Counted from the first letter of the stretch, positions 1-7,180 are shown. The stretch is DNA of 30,217 bases from JAVBUZ01 sp031554725 (GCA_031554725.1 JAVBUZ010000252.1:1-30217), one strand, 5' to 3'. The notes: a model not told the origin generated them from the sequence alone. Made by a program: numbers and translations.

Positions 1-6
1 ATATTT

Positions 7-126
7 TGTAAACTCGGGAAAGACGCTTACAAAACGGGATTTTCATTTACAAAACGGGAATTATAATTACAAAACGAGAAATTCATTTACAAAACGGGAT
101 TCTTGGGCTACAAATGGGAATCCTAG
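7..126. repeat. 20-bp tandem direct repeats, possible IS terminus
   Basis: Four good copies of a 20-bp unit starting TTACAAAACGGGA begin at 27, 47, 67 and 87. A degenerate copy follows at 107 (GCTACAAATGGGA) and a weaker one precedes at 7 (TGTAAACTCGGGA). The first 13 bases are conserved and the last 7 vary. The leftmost unit starts with TG, and IS21-family elements often carry TG-starting ends with several internal repeats followed by a promoter. That makes a relic IS end plausible, but no transposase gene is visible. An iteron-like operator array is the alternative. Confidence 0.6.
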
Positions 127-127
127 G

Positions 128-156
128 TTGCAATTCATCAACCGATTATTTATAAT
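128..156 (+). promoter_or_regulatory. Sigma-A promoter after the repeat array
   Basis: The -35 is TTGCAA (128-133), the spacer is exactly 17 bp, and the -10 is TATAAT (151-156). The -35 lies in the last decayed repeat unit, so array and promoter are physically linked. The next sizeable gene starts at 331, leaving a leader of roughly 165 nt that contains a 25-codon ORF. Confidence 0.6.
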
Positions 157-168
157 GAAGGGACAAAG

Positions 169-246
169 ATGAATATATTTGCTCAGCAAACAATATTCCT
201 TTCTTGTACAAAGAATGCAAAAAAGCTAACTGAAATATTGATGTAA
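169..246 (+). CDS. Possible 25-residue leader or remnant ORF
   Basis: This ORF begins with ATG at 169, six bases after a GAAGGGA ribosome-binding-like sequence and about 13 bases after the promoter -10. It encodes 25 residues beginning MNIFAQQTIF and stops at 244-246. It may be a leader peptide, the broken start of a transposase gene if the upstream repeats are an IS end, or chance. I do not recognise the peptide. Only the start signals and position support it. Confidence 0.2.
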   Translation: MNIFAQQTIFLSCTKNAKKLTEILM

Positions 247-330
247 TAAACAAATATGCTTTGAGCGCTGAAGCTTTGACCGTATTTTTTAAGGAGACGT
301 TTTGTTTTGGAGGAAAGGAGCGTCAATCAT

Positions 331-927
331 ATGAAGAGAAAAAGATTGAACCGTGATTTGAAGTGGGGATTTCAGTATTATCCTTATTTCCAAATGAATA
401 TGGAGAACGAGATATTTCAAGGGTTTGTGAGTATGATAATGCTGATTGATGGTGAATATTTGTACTGGCCATTTGAAAAAGCGGGTCAGTCGCCTGTGGC
501 TGGTGCAGGTATGATATGGCTTCAAATGGTACCCAAGGAAAAGAAAAGACTAGTTACTGCAATGCTTATGCCTATAGATGATAAGCGGGATTATGTTGTG
601 TCTACTTGGTATGTAGATGTTATAGAAAAGTTGGAATTTGATGAGGATGGTGTAGCAGCATATTGGGATAAATATGTCGATGTGATAGCAACGCCGCAGG
701 GAGATTTAATCATTGATGACAGAGATGAGTTGGATGAAGCATATCAGAAAAATGAATTGTCCACAAAGCAATATCAGGATGCTCTTGCTGAGACGGATAG
801 AATTGTATCTGAGTTATTTCAAGATGTAGAAAAGACAGAGCAGGATTGCATAGCGGTGCTCCATGAAGCATTGCGTATGATTGATACTAAACAATGCCAA
901 CTGAGATTAAATATGGAGAGATTATAA
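331..927 (+). CDS. DUF402 family protein
   Basis: This 198-residue protein belongs to the DUF402 fold family, which includes nucleoside tri/diphosphatases and domains associated with RNase E/G-type proteins. The diagnostic part is the second half: a WYVDV segment, a YVDVIATPQGDLIIDD strand region, then DELDEAYQKNELS and a helix, the usual DUF402 order of two acidic strands followed by a C-terminal helix. I chose ATG 331 because AGGAAAGGAG lies at 311-320; an in-frame TTG at 307 sits within four bases of that site and is less likely. The stop codon overlaps the next start (TAATG), so it should be translationally coupled to the NUDIX gene. A nucleotide phosphatase role is inferred from the family only. 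Confidence 0.7.
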   Translation: MKRKRLNRDLKWGFQYYPYFQMNMENEIFQGFVSMIMLIDGEYLYWPFEKAGQSPVAGAGMIWLQMVPKEKKRLVTAMLMPIDDKRDYVVSTWYVDVIEKLEFDEDGVAAYWDKYVDVIATPQGDLIIDDRDELDEAYQKNELSTKQYQDALAETDRIVSELFQDVEKTEQDCIAVLHEALRMIDTKQCQLRLNMERL

Positions 928-1748
928 TGAAAGAAAAAAACATATATAGATTTGAGAATATTAATTTCGTGTTATTAAATGAAGAGATACAATTGCCTGA
1001 CAAATATAAAGAGGCAATGGATGAAAATTGGAGCAATGAGATTGCTAGTGGAAAGACTTATACAAGTGGAAACATATTTACAATATCAGGCCATAATTTC
1101 GATGTTGAAGAGAAGACGATTTATATTCAACAATCATCTTATTCACACTATTTATATAGTAGAAAAAGAGCTTATGATATTTATAGCTGCCGTTCTATGG
1201 CGTCAAATGCTCTTTTTTTAACAAGTGATAACTATTTTGTTTTAGGGAAGATGCAAAATACAACTTCTCTTCCAGGAAAGATTAAGTTTATAGGAGGGTC
1301 TGTAGATAAAGAAGATATTGAAAGTTCAAATAAAGTAAATATTGAAGGATGTGTAAAACGAGAGTGTAATGAGGAAATAGGCATAGATATAACTGATAAG
1401 CGATATGTGGAATATGTAGAACCGATTGCATATATAACGCGCCCTCATTTGACTTTTGTAAATACCTTATTTTATGTAAGGTTATCAATGAGCAAGAATG
1501 AAATGGAAAAACACTTCAAAGATTTTCAAGCTAAACTTATGGATGCAAAGGAAGAAATAGAATTAAGTGAAGTTGTTTTTGTACATAACGATAAAGAATC
1601 GGTGAAAGTATTTCTTGAAGATAAGGATAGTAACTTAATAGATTATATGAAAGATTTCTTTGATACTTACTTTGAAGTAATTGAATATGGAGATTTTGCT
1701 GATTATGTAAAAAGAAATATTAGAGAAATAAAGGTAAGTAATGGATAA
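927..1748 (+). CDS. NUDIX hydrolase
   Basis: This 273-residue protein has a C-terminal half that is a NUDIX domain. The signature helix core REcnEEiGI is at residues 145-153 and is preceded by a GG pair (FIGGSVD). The stretch between the glycine and the RE dyad is longer than the classical G-x5-E-x7-RE spacing, so the loop seems expanded. The family cleaves nucleoside diphosphates linked to another group, using Mg2+ or Mn2+ held by the REx2EE glutamates; the substrate here is unknown. The N-terminal ~100 residues show no motif I recognise. The start at 927 overlaps the DUF402 stop and follows GGAGAG at 915-920. It is the middle gene of a three-gene operon. Confidence 0.75.
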   Translation: MKEKNIYRFENINFVLLNEEIQLPDKYKEAMDENWSNEIASGKTYTSGNIFTISGHNFDVEEKTIYIQQSSYSHYLYSRKRAYDIYSCRSMASNALFLTSDNYFVLGKMQNTTSLPGKIKFIGGSVDKEDIESSNKVNIEGCVKRECNEEIGIDITDKRYVEYVEPIAYITRPHLTFVNTLFYVRLSMSKNEMEKHFKDFQAKLMDAKEEIELSEVVFVHNDKESVKVFLEDKDSNLIDYMKDFFDTYFEVIEYGDFADYVKRNIREIKVSNG

Positions 1749-1785
1749 CTAGCTCATGAATTATGAGGATGGAGGAGGCTTTACA

Positions 1786-2472
1786 ATGATTAATGAAATC
1801 CCTAACGAAGAGAGACTTACTACACTAAAAAGATTTGAACAATATGACTTACATAAAAAAGATATTAGATATCGTTATAAAACTATAATGAACAAGAAAG
1901 CCCCATTGATATTAAAGAACTATCATTATGATGAATTTATGGAAGGAATACCAGAGAACACAGATGAATTTGCTTTTCGTCTTTTGAACTTTGTATGTAC
2001 TAATTTTGCTCATAATGGAGAGTTGAAGCTACCCTCATATCGTAGGATGAAAGACGTCATTGCAGCAAGCGAAGAAGTTGAAGGAAGACTTAATTGTCGA
2101 GGATTATCTATTATACTTGCGGAGCTACTACGGATGAATGGGATAAAAGCAAGACATGTTACGTGCGAACCCTATGAGGAACCTTTTAGGGATTGTCATG
2201 TTGTGGTAGATTGTATTTTGCCTTCGGGCCAAAGAGTGATGCTTGATCCTACTTATAACCTTTACCTTAGAGATGAAAAAGGCCACTATGTTTCTTTGGA
2301 AGCGTTAAGAGAAGGGCTCATAAGGGGGAAGCCCTTTTTCGAAAACGAGAATGCATCTTATAATGGTAATGAGTTTGTTTTAAGTAATTATCTTGAATAT
2401 ATGGCAAAGAATACACTTAGATTTATGAGTAATGTTTTGCTTGGAGATTTTATTATTGAACATGAAAAATAA
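1786..2472 (+). CDS. Transglutaminase-like cysteine protease-fold protein
   Basis: This 228-residue cytoplasmic-looking protein (no signal peptide) has a transglutaminase-like core. The likely triad is Cys104 in NCRGLS, His138 in DCHVVVD and Asp154 in MLDPTYN, in the order and spacing usual for the superfamily. Members act as proteases, peptide N-glycanases or amide-bond enzymes, so the reaction cannot be fixed. The start at 1786 is supported by GGAGGAGG at 1771-1778; an upstream in-frame ATG at 1756 has no such site. The gap to the NUDIX gene is 37 bp, so cotranscription is likely. Its stop overlaps an ATG in TAATG, the same arrangement as at the first junction of this operon. Confidence 0.7.
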   Translation: MINEIPNEERLTTLKRFEQYDLHKKDIRYRYKTIMNKKAPLILKNYHYDEFMEGIPENTDEFAFRLLNFVCTNFAHNGELKLPSYRRMKDVIAASEEVEGRLNCRGLSIILAELLRMNGIKARHVTCEPYEEPFRDCHVVVDCILPSGQRVMLDPTYNLYLRDEKGHYVSLEALREGLIRGKPFFENENASYNGNEFVLSNYLEYMAKNTLRFMSNVLLGDFIIEHEK

Positions 2473-2564
2473 TGATTGAATTAATACCAGCAGGCTATCC
2501 CATCGAAGGATTTTCATCAAAGAAAAAGTTTGTATATAATCCTGAAAAGTTTTGGGATATATAG
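2472..2564 (+). CDS. 30-residue ORF overlapping transglutaminase stop
   Basis: An ATG at 2472-2474 overlaps the upstream TAA and opens a 30-codon frame reading MIELIPAGYPIEGFSSKKKF and ending in WDI before TAG at 2562-2564. The TAATG overlap copies the DUF402/NUDIX junction and would allow coupled translation without its own ribosome binding site. The composition (PAGYPIEGF, then YNPEKFW) looks protein-like. It may be a truncated gene start or a genuine microprotein. No family is recognised. Confidence 0.3.
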   Translation: MIELIPAGYPIEGFSSKKKFVYNPEKFWDI

Positions 2565-2589
2565 TATCGAAACAAGTAGAGTAAAATTT

Positions 2590-2660
2590 AAAAGGGCAAA
2601 TATTTTATAAATGTTGTTGGTGTAAGAAACGTCATTTAATAAGATATTTGTCCTTTTAAT
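2590..2660 (+). terminator. Long hairpin ending the first operon
   Basis: The left arm (2590-2613) starts AAAAGGGCAAATATTTT and the right arm (2633-2657) ends ATATTTGTCCTTTT. They pair over about 24 positions with one bulge and a G-T wobble, around a loop of about 19 nt. The right arm ends in CCTTTTAAT, so it can act as a terminator, and the A-rich left arm could serve the opposite direction. It is longer than a typical terminator and may derive from a small palindromic repeat. Confidence 0.6.
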
Positions 2661-2752
2661 AAAATTATTTTCATGGGTAATTACGGAAGGAGCTCCCTTT
2701 TTAATTTAAGCTATGATAAAATGTATTCAAAGCAAAACTTGGAGGAAAAACC

Positions 2753-3259
2753 ATGAAGGTAATCTTTTTAGATATTGATGGGGTTCTGAATTCAAAAAAG
2801 TGGAACGAAAGCCACCAAAAGGAAATAGATGAAGGAATTCTAATAGACACAGGCGCAGTAGAATTACTGGCAGAGATAGCAAAGCAAACTGGTGCATATA
2901 TAGTTTTGCATTCAGGCTGGAGATTTTGGCTGGATGAAAACTTGCAAGCAATCAGAAAAGAATCAGAATATTTTCTTGGGCTGTTAAAAGAAAATGGATT
3001 GAGCGTTTATGGCATGACACCAGATTTAACAACAGATGAGATTAGAAGAACCAAAGAATTTAGTAGGGTTAAAGCACAGGAAATTCTTTTATGGGTAGCA
3101 CAGCATGAGAATGTGGAAAGCTGGATAGTTTTAGAGGACTTGGACTTATGCAGTGATGAGGTGAGAAGCAGACAAGTACAGACCAATCCAGAATTTGGAT
3201 TAACCAAAGAAGATGTGAAAGTAGCAATAAGCATTATGCAGATGGTCCAAAATGAATAG
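2753..3259 (+). CDS. HAD-superfamily hydrolase, HAD_SAK type
   Basis: This 168-residue protein opens with MKVIFLDIDGVLNS, the HAD motif I with nucleophile Asp7 and acid/base Asp9. A Ser in VLHSGWR fits motif II, and the acidic WIVLEDLDLCSD near residue 125 fits the motif IV region. Length and the SGWR/LEDLD pattern resemble the HAD domain seen in 'Swiss army knife' RNA-repair proteins, usually annotated HAD_SAK. It is probably a soluble phosphatase on a nucleic-acid or small-molecule substrate. GGAGG at 2740-2744 sets the start. It is the first gene of an operon with an AlkD-like protein 11 bp downstream, which gives mild support for a nucleic-acid repair link. Confidence 0.7.
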   Translation: MKVIFLDIDGVLNSKKWNESHQKEIDEGILIDTGAVELLAEIAKQTGAYIVLHSGWRFWLDENLQAIRKESEYFLGLLKENGLSVYGMTPDLTTDEIRRTKEFSRVKAQEILLWVAQHENVESWIVLEDLDLCSDEVRSRQVQTNPEFGLTKEDVKVAISIMQMVQNE

Positions 3260-3270
3260 GGGGACGAGGC

Positions 3271-3927
3271 ATGAACTATAGTGAAATATATGAAAAACTA
3301 TATGCAATAAAAAACCAAGAAGCGGCCATCCCTATGGCAAGCTATATGAAAAATATGTTTTCTTTTCTGGGGGTAAAAACGCCAGAAAGAAAGGCTATTT
3401 GCAGAGCTTATTTTAAAGAAGCAAAAAAAGAGAATGTGGTTGACTGGGATTTTATTAATTGTTGTTGGAAAAATGAGTATAGGGAATTGCAATACGTGGC
3501 AATAGACTATTTGGATATTGTACAAACGAAGCTTATTCCGGCAGATGTGGAAAGAATTAAAGTGCTGGCACAAAGTAAATCATGGTGGGATACAATAGAT
3601 GGTCTGGATAAGGTGGTAGGAACGATAGCACTTAGCTATCCAACAGTAAATGAAACCATACTTGCATGGAGCGTGGACGAAGATTTTTGGCTAAGAAGAA
3701 TTGCGATAGACCATCAGCTAACAAGAAAAGATAAAACCAATAACCAGCTACTAGAACGGGTAATCATAAATAATCTGGGTCAAAAAGAGTTCTTTATTAA
3801 CAAGGCAATTGGTTGGAGTTTAAGAGAATACTCAAAAACAAATCCAGAATGGGTAAGACAATTTATTGAAAAAAATAAAGCAGAGATGGCATCTTTAAGT
3901 ATTAAGGAAGCTAGTAAGTATTTATAG
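3271..3927 (+). CDS. DNA alkylation repair protein, AlkD-like
   Basis: This 218-residue, all-helical HEAT-repeat protein resembles AlkD, a glycosylase that removes bulky or charged N3/N7-alkylated bases without base flipping. Visible family hallmarks are FLGVKTPERKAI near the N-terminus, KSWWDTIDGL around residues 108-117, FWLRRIAIDHQL around 145-156, and KEFFINKAIGWSLREYSK around 170-190 before a PEWV segment. The WWD and FWLRR segments line the positively charged DNA groove in the family. It starts after GGGGGACGAGGC and lies 11 bp after the HAD gene and 12 bp before the aminotransferase, so all three are likely on one mRNA. Full family length; no defect seen. Confidence 0.88.
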   Translation: MNYSEIYEKLYAIKNQEAAIPMASYMKNMFSFLGVKTPERKAICRAYFKEAKKENVVDWDFINCCWKNEYRELQYVAIDYLDIVQTKLIPADVERIKVLAQSKSWWDTIDGLDKVVGTIALSYPTVNETILAWSVDEDFWLRRIAIDHQLTRKDKTNNQLLERVIINNLGQKEFFINKAIGWSLREYSKTNPEWVRQFIEKNKAEMASLSIKEASKYL

Positions 3928-3939
3928 AGGGACAAACAA

Positions 3940-5097
3940 ATGAAGACTTTAAATTGCAACTATGAAATGCTTAACCCTTCCATTATGGAAAGCGATAATT
4001 GCTGGATTATTGATGAAACGGGAAAAAAGTATGTGGATTTTGAATCGGGCGTATGGTGTACCAGCCTAGGGCATAACAATAAACGAATAAATGAAGCTAT
4101 GATAAAGCAAATAAATACTATTAGCCATACTGGCTATAGATATACAACAAAAATCGTGGATGAGGCAGCACAAAAGGTACTAAATCTTTTTTCTTTTACA
4201 GATGGAAAATGTGTATTTCTAAGCTCAGGTAGTGAGGCTGTGGAGTTTGGGGTGCAGTTAGCAAAGAAAATAATGGATAAGCCATATTTCTTGTGCTTAG
4301 ATAACTACTTTTTATCCTCCTATGGAATATCCGCAACTCGAAGCCAGGAACAATGGATTTCCCTTGACCTAAAAAAGTATGCTGGTAAGCCAGATGATTT
4401 TTTAAAAGGAGTTCCATTTGATAAAATAGGAGCCTTTATATTTGAGCCAGGAAATGCTTCGGGGACAGTGAAGCTACCACCAAAAGAACTAATAAAAGCC
4501 ATTGAAGAGCAAGTAAAGAAAAACAATGGATTCATAGTTGTCGATGAAGTGACCACCGGAATCGGAAGAACCGGAAAGTGGTTTGGCTTTGAACATTATC
4601 ATATGAAGCCAGATATTATTTCTTTTGGAAAAGGAATTGGAAATGGATATCCAGTTAGTGTGATTGCAATGTCAAAAGACATAGCCCAGAAAGCAGAGAA
4701 AAGTGGGTTTAAATATGCCCAATCACATCAAAATGACCCCTTGGGCTGTAGTGTTGTAAAGGAAGTAATTACTACCATAGAAGAAAATGACTTAATAACA
4801 AGAGCGTCTAAAATGGGAGAGGTGCTGGGTGCAGAGCTAAATGCAATGGCACAGAAATATAGCTGTATTAAAGAAATTCGTGGCGTAGGATTAATGTATG
4901 TAATGGAATTTTGTCAGGATGAAAAAATATCCTTGGAGAATATACATAAAGAGCTTTTTAACGCTGGATATATTACGGGGGCTAACGTTCCAGGAAATTT
5001 GCTTAGATTTTATCCGCCACTTACCATTGACGAGCTACAGATAAAGGAGATGGCAAATGCACTAGAGGCTATTTTAAGCAAATCATTCTGTATCTGA
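3940..5097 (+). CDS. Class-III PLP-dependent aminotransferase
   Basis: This 385-residue cytosolic enzyme has the class-III (ornithine/acetylornithine-type) aminotransferase layout. SSGSEAVEFGVQLAK near residues 87-101 forms the PLP phosphate cup, VVDEVTTGIGRTGKWF contains Asp202 that contacts the PLP ring nitrogen, and Lys231 in SFGKGIGNGYP forms the internal aldimine. RGVGLMYVMEF and RFYPPLTI are the usual C-terminal small-domain signatures. It is slightly shorter than typical ArgD or BioA proteins, and the substrate cannot be told. Its place behind the HAD and AlkD-like genes (12-bp gap, RBS GAGGG) is not a known pathway cluster. No clear terminator was seen after it. Confidence 0.85.
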   Translation: MKTLNCNYEMLNPSIMESDNCWIIDETGKKYVDFESGVWCTSLGHNNKRINEAMIKQINTISHTGYRYTTKIVDEAAQKVLNLFSFTDGKCVFLSSGSEAVEFGVQLAKKIMDKPYFLCLDNYFLSSYGISATRSQEQWISLDLKKYAGKPDDFLKGVPFDKIGAFIFEPGNASGTVKLPPKELIKAIEEQVKKNNGFIVVDEVTTGIGRTGKWFGFEHYHMKPDIISFGKGIGNGYPVSVIAMSKDIAQKAEKSGFKYAQSHQNDPLGCSVVKEVITTIEENDLITRASKMGEVLGAELNAMAQKYSCIKEIRGVGLMYVMEFCQDEKISLENIHKELFNAGYITGANVPGNLLRFYPPLTIDELQIKEMANALEAILSKSFCI

Positions 5098-5183
5098 GCA
5101 AGAGGTGTGTGAAGAAACAGACAGATATTTAAGCCTATTGACCGCTCTAAGCTCATAAGAAGTAGGATTCGCTGTTTATGGTA

Positions 5184-5195
5184 AAGACATGTCTT
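5184..5195. promoter_or_regulatory. 12-bp perfect palindrome before XRE gene
   Basis: AAGACATGTCTT is a perfect 12-bp palindrome 45 bp upstream of the XRE-family gene, overlapping a weak -35-like TTGCTA at 5193. Helix-turn-helix regulators of this class commonly bind such short palindromes near their own promoter. Its use as an operator is inferred from position. Confidence 0.35.
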
Positions 5196-5240
5196 GCTAT
5201 TTTGTGATAAGTTGATTAAAAATCAAAGGGGGAGTCCTAA

Positions 5241-5747
5241 ATGAATCTAACTAAAATTGGTAGCTTTTTGGCGACCTTACGTCAGGAACAAAACTTAACG
5301 CAAGAGCAACTAGGTGAAAATATTGGAGTAACCAATAAAACCATATCAAGATGGGAAAATGGCAACTATTTACCACCAGTAGAAATGCTTCAAACCTTAG
5401 GCGAGCTTTATCAGGTAAGCATCAATGAAATACTGACCGGAGAAAGAATTGCGGAGCAAGACTATAAAGAAAAGGCAGAAGAAAATATCAAAGCTGCTTT
5501 AAAAGAAAGTACCTTTTCGCTAAAAGAAAAGATGGACTTCTTTAAGAAAAAATGGAAAAAAGACCATGTGGCTCTCATTTTAATAGGTATAATTCTTCCT
5601 ATTATTATATTTGTATTAGGTATTATTTTTTATAAAGGACTAATGCTTTTAGCTCTACCTATGGCGTTTATTATTTACATTGCGTTATACAATCGGATGA
5701 TGATTTATGTGGAAGCAAATGCATTTAAAGGAAAAGGAGAAAACTAA
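5241..5747 (+). CDS. XRE-family regulator with membrane tail
   Basis: This 168-residue protein has an N-terminal Cro/C1-type helix-turn-helix at residues 3-62 (LRQEQNLTQEQLGENIGVTN, then ISRWENG). A charged linker rich in Lys and Glu follows, then two hydrophobic segments near residues 112-158 separated by a short KG turn. The layout suggests a DNA-binding protein tethered to the membrane. GGGGGAG at 5228-5234 sets the start. The VOC gene begins one base after its stop, so they share a transcript. A palindrome 45 bp upstream may be its operator. The target genes and signal are unknown. Confidence 0.8.
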   Translation: MNLTKIGSFLATLRQEQNLTQEQLGENIGVTNKTISRWENGNYLPPVEMLQTLGELYQVSINEILTGERIAEQDYKEKAEENIKAALKESTFSLKEKMDFFKKKWKKDHVALILIGIILPIIIFVLGIIFYKGLMLLALPMAFIIYIALYNRMMIYVEANAFKGKGEN

Positions 5748-5748
5748 T

Positions 5749-6201
5749 ATGTACTTAGGCAGTACCTACCTAATAGTAGATGATTTTGCGAAATCCATAG
5801 AGTTTTATGAAAAGCTACTTGAAATGACCGTTTCAAAAAAGAACATGGAGCGCTTTGGTATGTTTGATTATGAGGGGAGCTGTATTGCTCTTATGAATGC
5901 TCATTTTGATACAGAAAATCCCCAAAAAGTAGTACATAAGGGAGAATATGTGGAATACTTTGATGATTTGGAACAAATAGCAGGTCTGCCCAATACAAGA
6001 AAGTTTGTTTTAAATTTTGGAACGGATGATTTAAGAGCGGAATATGACCGAATCAAGAAGCTAAACATATCTGAAAAGATATCAAAGATTAAATACGTAT
6101 GTAATGCCTCTCCCTATTATTATTTTCAGCTAACAGACCCCGATGGGAATATTATGGAAGTGACTGGAAATTATACCCCAGAAGAAGGAGAATTTGAATA
6201 G
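5749..6201 (+). CDS. VOC (glyoxalase/bleomycin-resistance fold) protein
   Basis: This 150-residue protein shows the paired beta-alpha-beta-beta-beta fold. YLIVDDFAKSIEFYEKLLEM at the N-terminus is the typical first module and YYYFQLTDPDGNIMEVTG at the C-terminus is the typical closing strand with a metal- or ligand-proximal Glu. Family members include glyoxalase I, dioxygenases and antibiotic-binding proteins, and the substrate is not predictable. I placed the start at 5749, one base past the XRE stop, because MYLGSTYLIVDD is the natural fold start; a longer frame from 5707 would run inside the XRE gene. The coupling suggests that the membrane regulator controls it. Confidence 0.8.
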   Translation: MYLGSTYLIVDDFAKSIEFYEKLLEMTVSKKNMERFGMFDYEGSCIALMNAHFDTENPQKVVHKGEYVEYFDDLEQIAGLPNTRKFVLNFGTDDLRAEYDRIKKLNISEKISKIKYVCNASPYYYFQLTDPDGNIMEVTGNYTPEEGEFE

Positions 6202-6214
6202 ACTTAAAAAAATC

Positions 6215-6245
6215 TTGACTCTCTCGCTACGTGATGCCTCATGCT
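6215..6245 (+). promoter_or_regulatory. Possible MerR-type promoter with long spacer
   Basis: TTGACT at 6215-6220 is a good -35. The best -10 candidate, CATGCT (6240-6245), lies after a 19-bp spacer. MerR-family regulators act on such over-long spacers, and this one sits directly before a MerR gene, so autoregulation is plausible. The -10 matches the consensus at only three of six positions and no clean dyad is visible. Confidence 0.35.
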
Positions 6246-6269
6246 ACTCTTGAAAGGAGGAAACTCAGA

Positions 6270-7103
6270 ATGAAAACCGTAAAAGAGGTTGCACAAATAT
6301 CAGGAGTAAGCATAAGGACACTAAGATATTATGATGAAATTGGTCTGTTAAAGCCAACAGCCCTCACGGAGGGTGGATATCGCCTTTATGATAACAAAGC
6401 GCTGGAAAAGCTGCAGCATATTATGTTTTTTAGAGAATTAGAGATACCCCTGGTGGAAATAAGAGCCATCATGGATAATCCTGACTTTGATAGAGAGCAA
6501 GTATTGCTAGAGCAGAAGTCTTTGCTAGAGAAAAGGCGCAATCGGCTAAATGGACTTATTGAATTAATATCCGACGTGGCGAAAGGAGTTAATACGATGA
6601 GTTTTGAGAAGTTCACAGAAACAGATGTAGAAGAAATTATTGAGAACATGCGAAATAATATGACTCAGGAGCAGTTCGAGGAGTATCTGAAACAGTACGG
6701 TGGCGGAAGCATTGAAGCTTGCGAGCAGATACTAAAAAATGCAATGAATGAGGATAAAACAAATGCTTCCATGAATAAATGGTATGGAAGCAAGGACAAA
6801 GTTATAGAAGGGTTAAAGCCTATTTTGAATATGGATGAGCTTAGAGTGGAGCTAGATAAAACATATAAAGGATTCTTTGATCATATAGGTAAGGCTGGGG
6901 ATGAGGAGGAAAAGCTCTTGGTAGCTAGACTAGCTGATTTATATAAGCAGATGCTCAACATGGATAACGTAAGAAACTTTCTAATTGATCTTTCCAATGA
7001 GTATTTGCAAAATGAAAAGCTTGCCCAGGCGCAGGATAGTCAGTATGGAGTAGGGACTTCGAAGCATATTGCGGAAGCTTTGCAGCGATTTTACGGTGTA
7101 TAG
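6270..7103 (+). CDS. MerR-family regulator with TipAS domain
   Basis: This 277-residue protein has a MerR winged helix-turn-helix at residues 1-70 (TVKEVAQISGVSIRTLRYYD, then IGLLKP and GGYRLYD), a long dimerisation helix to about residue 110, and a helical C-terminal TipAS-like domain (about 140-275) including NKWYGSKDKVIEGLKPILNM and GTSKHIAEALQRFYGV. TipAS domains in TipA, Mta and SkgA sense or trap thiopeptides and other hydrophobic drugs, then activate transcription. AAAGGAGG at 6253-6260 fixes the start at 6270; an upstream in-frame ATG at 6231 overlaps the promoter. No drug exporter is adjacent, so its targets may be elsewhere. Confidence 0.85.
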   Translation: MKTVKEVAQISGVSIRTLRYYDEIGLLKPTALTEGGYRLYDNKALEKLQHIMFFRELEIPLVEIRAIMDNPDFDREQVLLEQKSLLEKRRNRLNGLIELISDVAKGVNTMSFEKFTETDVEEIIENMRNNMTQEQFEEYLKQYGGGSIEACEQILKNAMNEDKTNASMNKWYGSKDKVIEGLKPILNMDELRVELDKTYKGFFDHIGKAGDEEEKLLVARLADLYKQMLNMDNVRNFLIDLSNEYLQNEKLAQAQDSQYGVGTSKHIAEALQRFYGV

Positions 7104-7118
7104 ATAATAAGTAGGAGT

Positions 7119-7154
7119 CAACATCTATTTAAAGAATATTTTAAATAGGTGTTG
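7119..7154. promoter_or_regulatory. SdpR operator 1 (upstream of -35)
   Basis: The left arm CAACATCTATTTAAA mirrors the right arm TTTAAATAGGTGTTG with one mismatch in 15. The core recurs at 7179-7206. It ends on the -35 of the sdpR promoter. It could also act as the terminator of the MerR gene, although the following T-run is short and interrupted. Confidence 0.7.
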
Positions 7155-7180
7155 ACTTTTATATTGCAAAAGAATACAAT
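7152..7180 (+). promoter_or_regulatory. sdpRI sigma-A promoter
   Basis: The -35 is TTGACT (7152-7157), the spacer is 17 bp, and the -10 is TACAAT (7175-7180). The -35 overlaps the end of operator 1 and the -10 overlaps the start of operator 2, so regulator binding at either site should block RNA polymerase. Confidence 0.75.

Noticed and set aside
7..126. CRISPR array
   Set aside because: Conserved blocks are about 13 bp with only 7 bp between them; true arrays have 24-40 bp repeats and similar-length spacers, and no cas genes are present.
2683..2705. Terminator at GGAGCTCC followed by T-run
   Set aside because: The palindrome has no loop bases, so it cannot form a stable hairpin, and the operon hairpin is already at 2590-2657.
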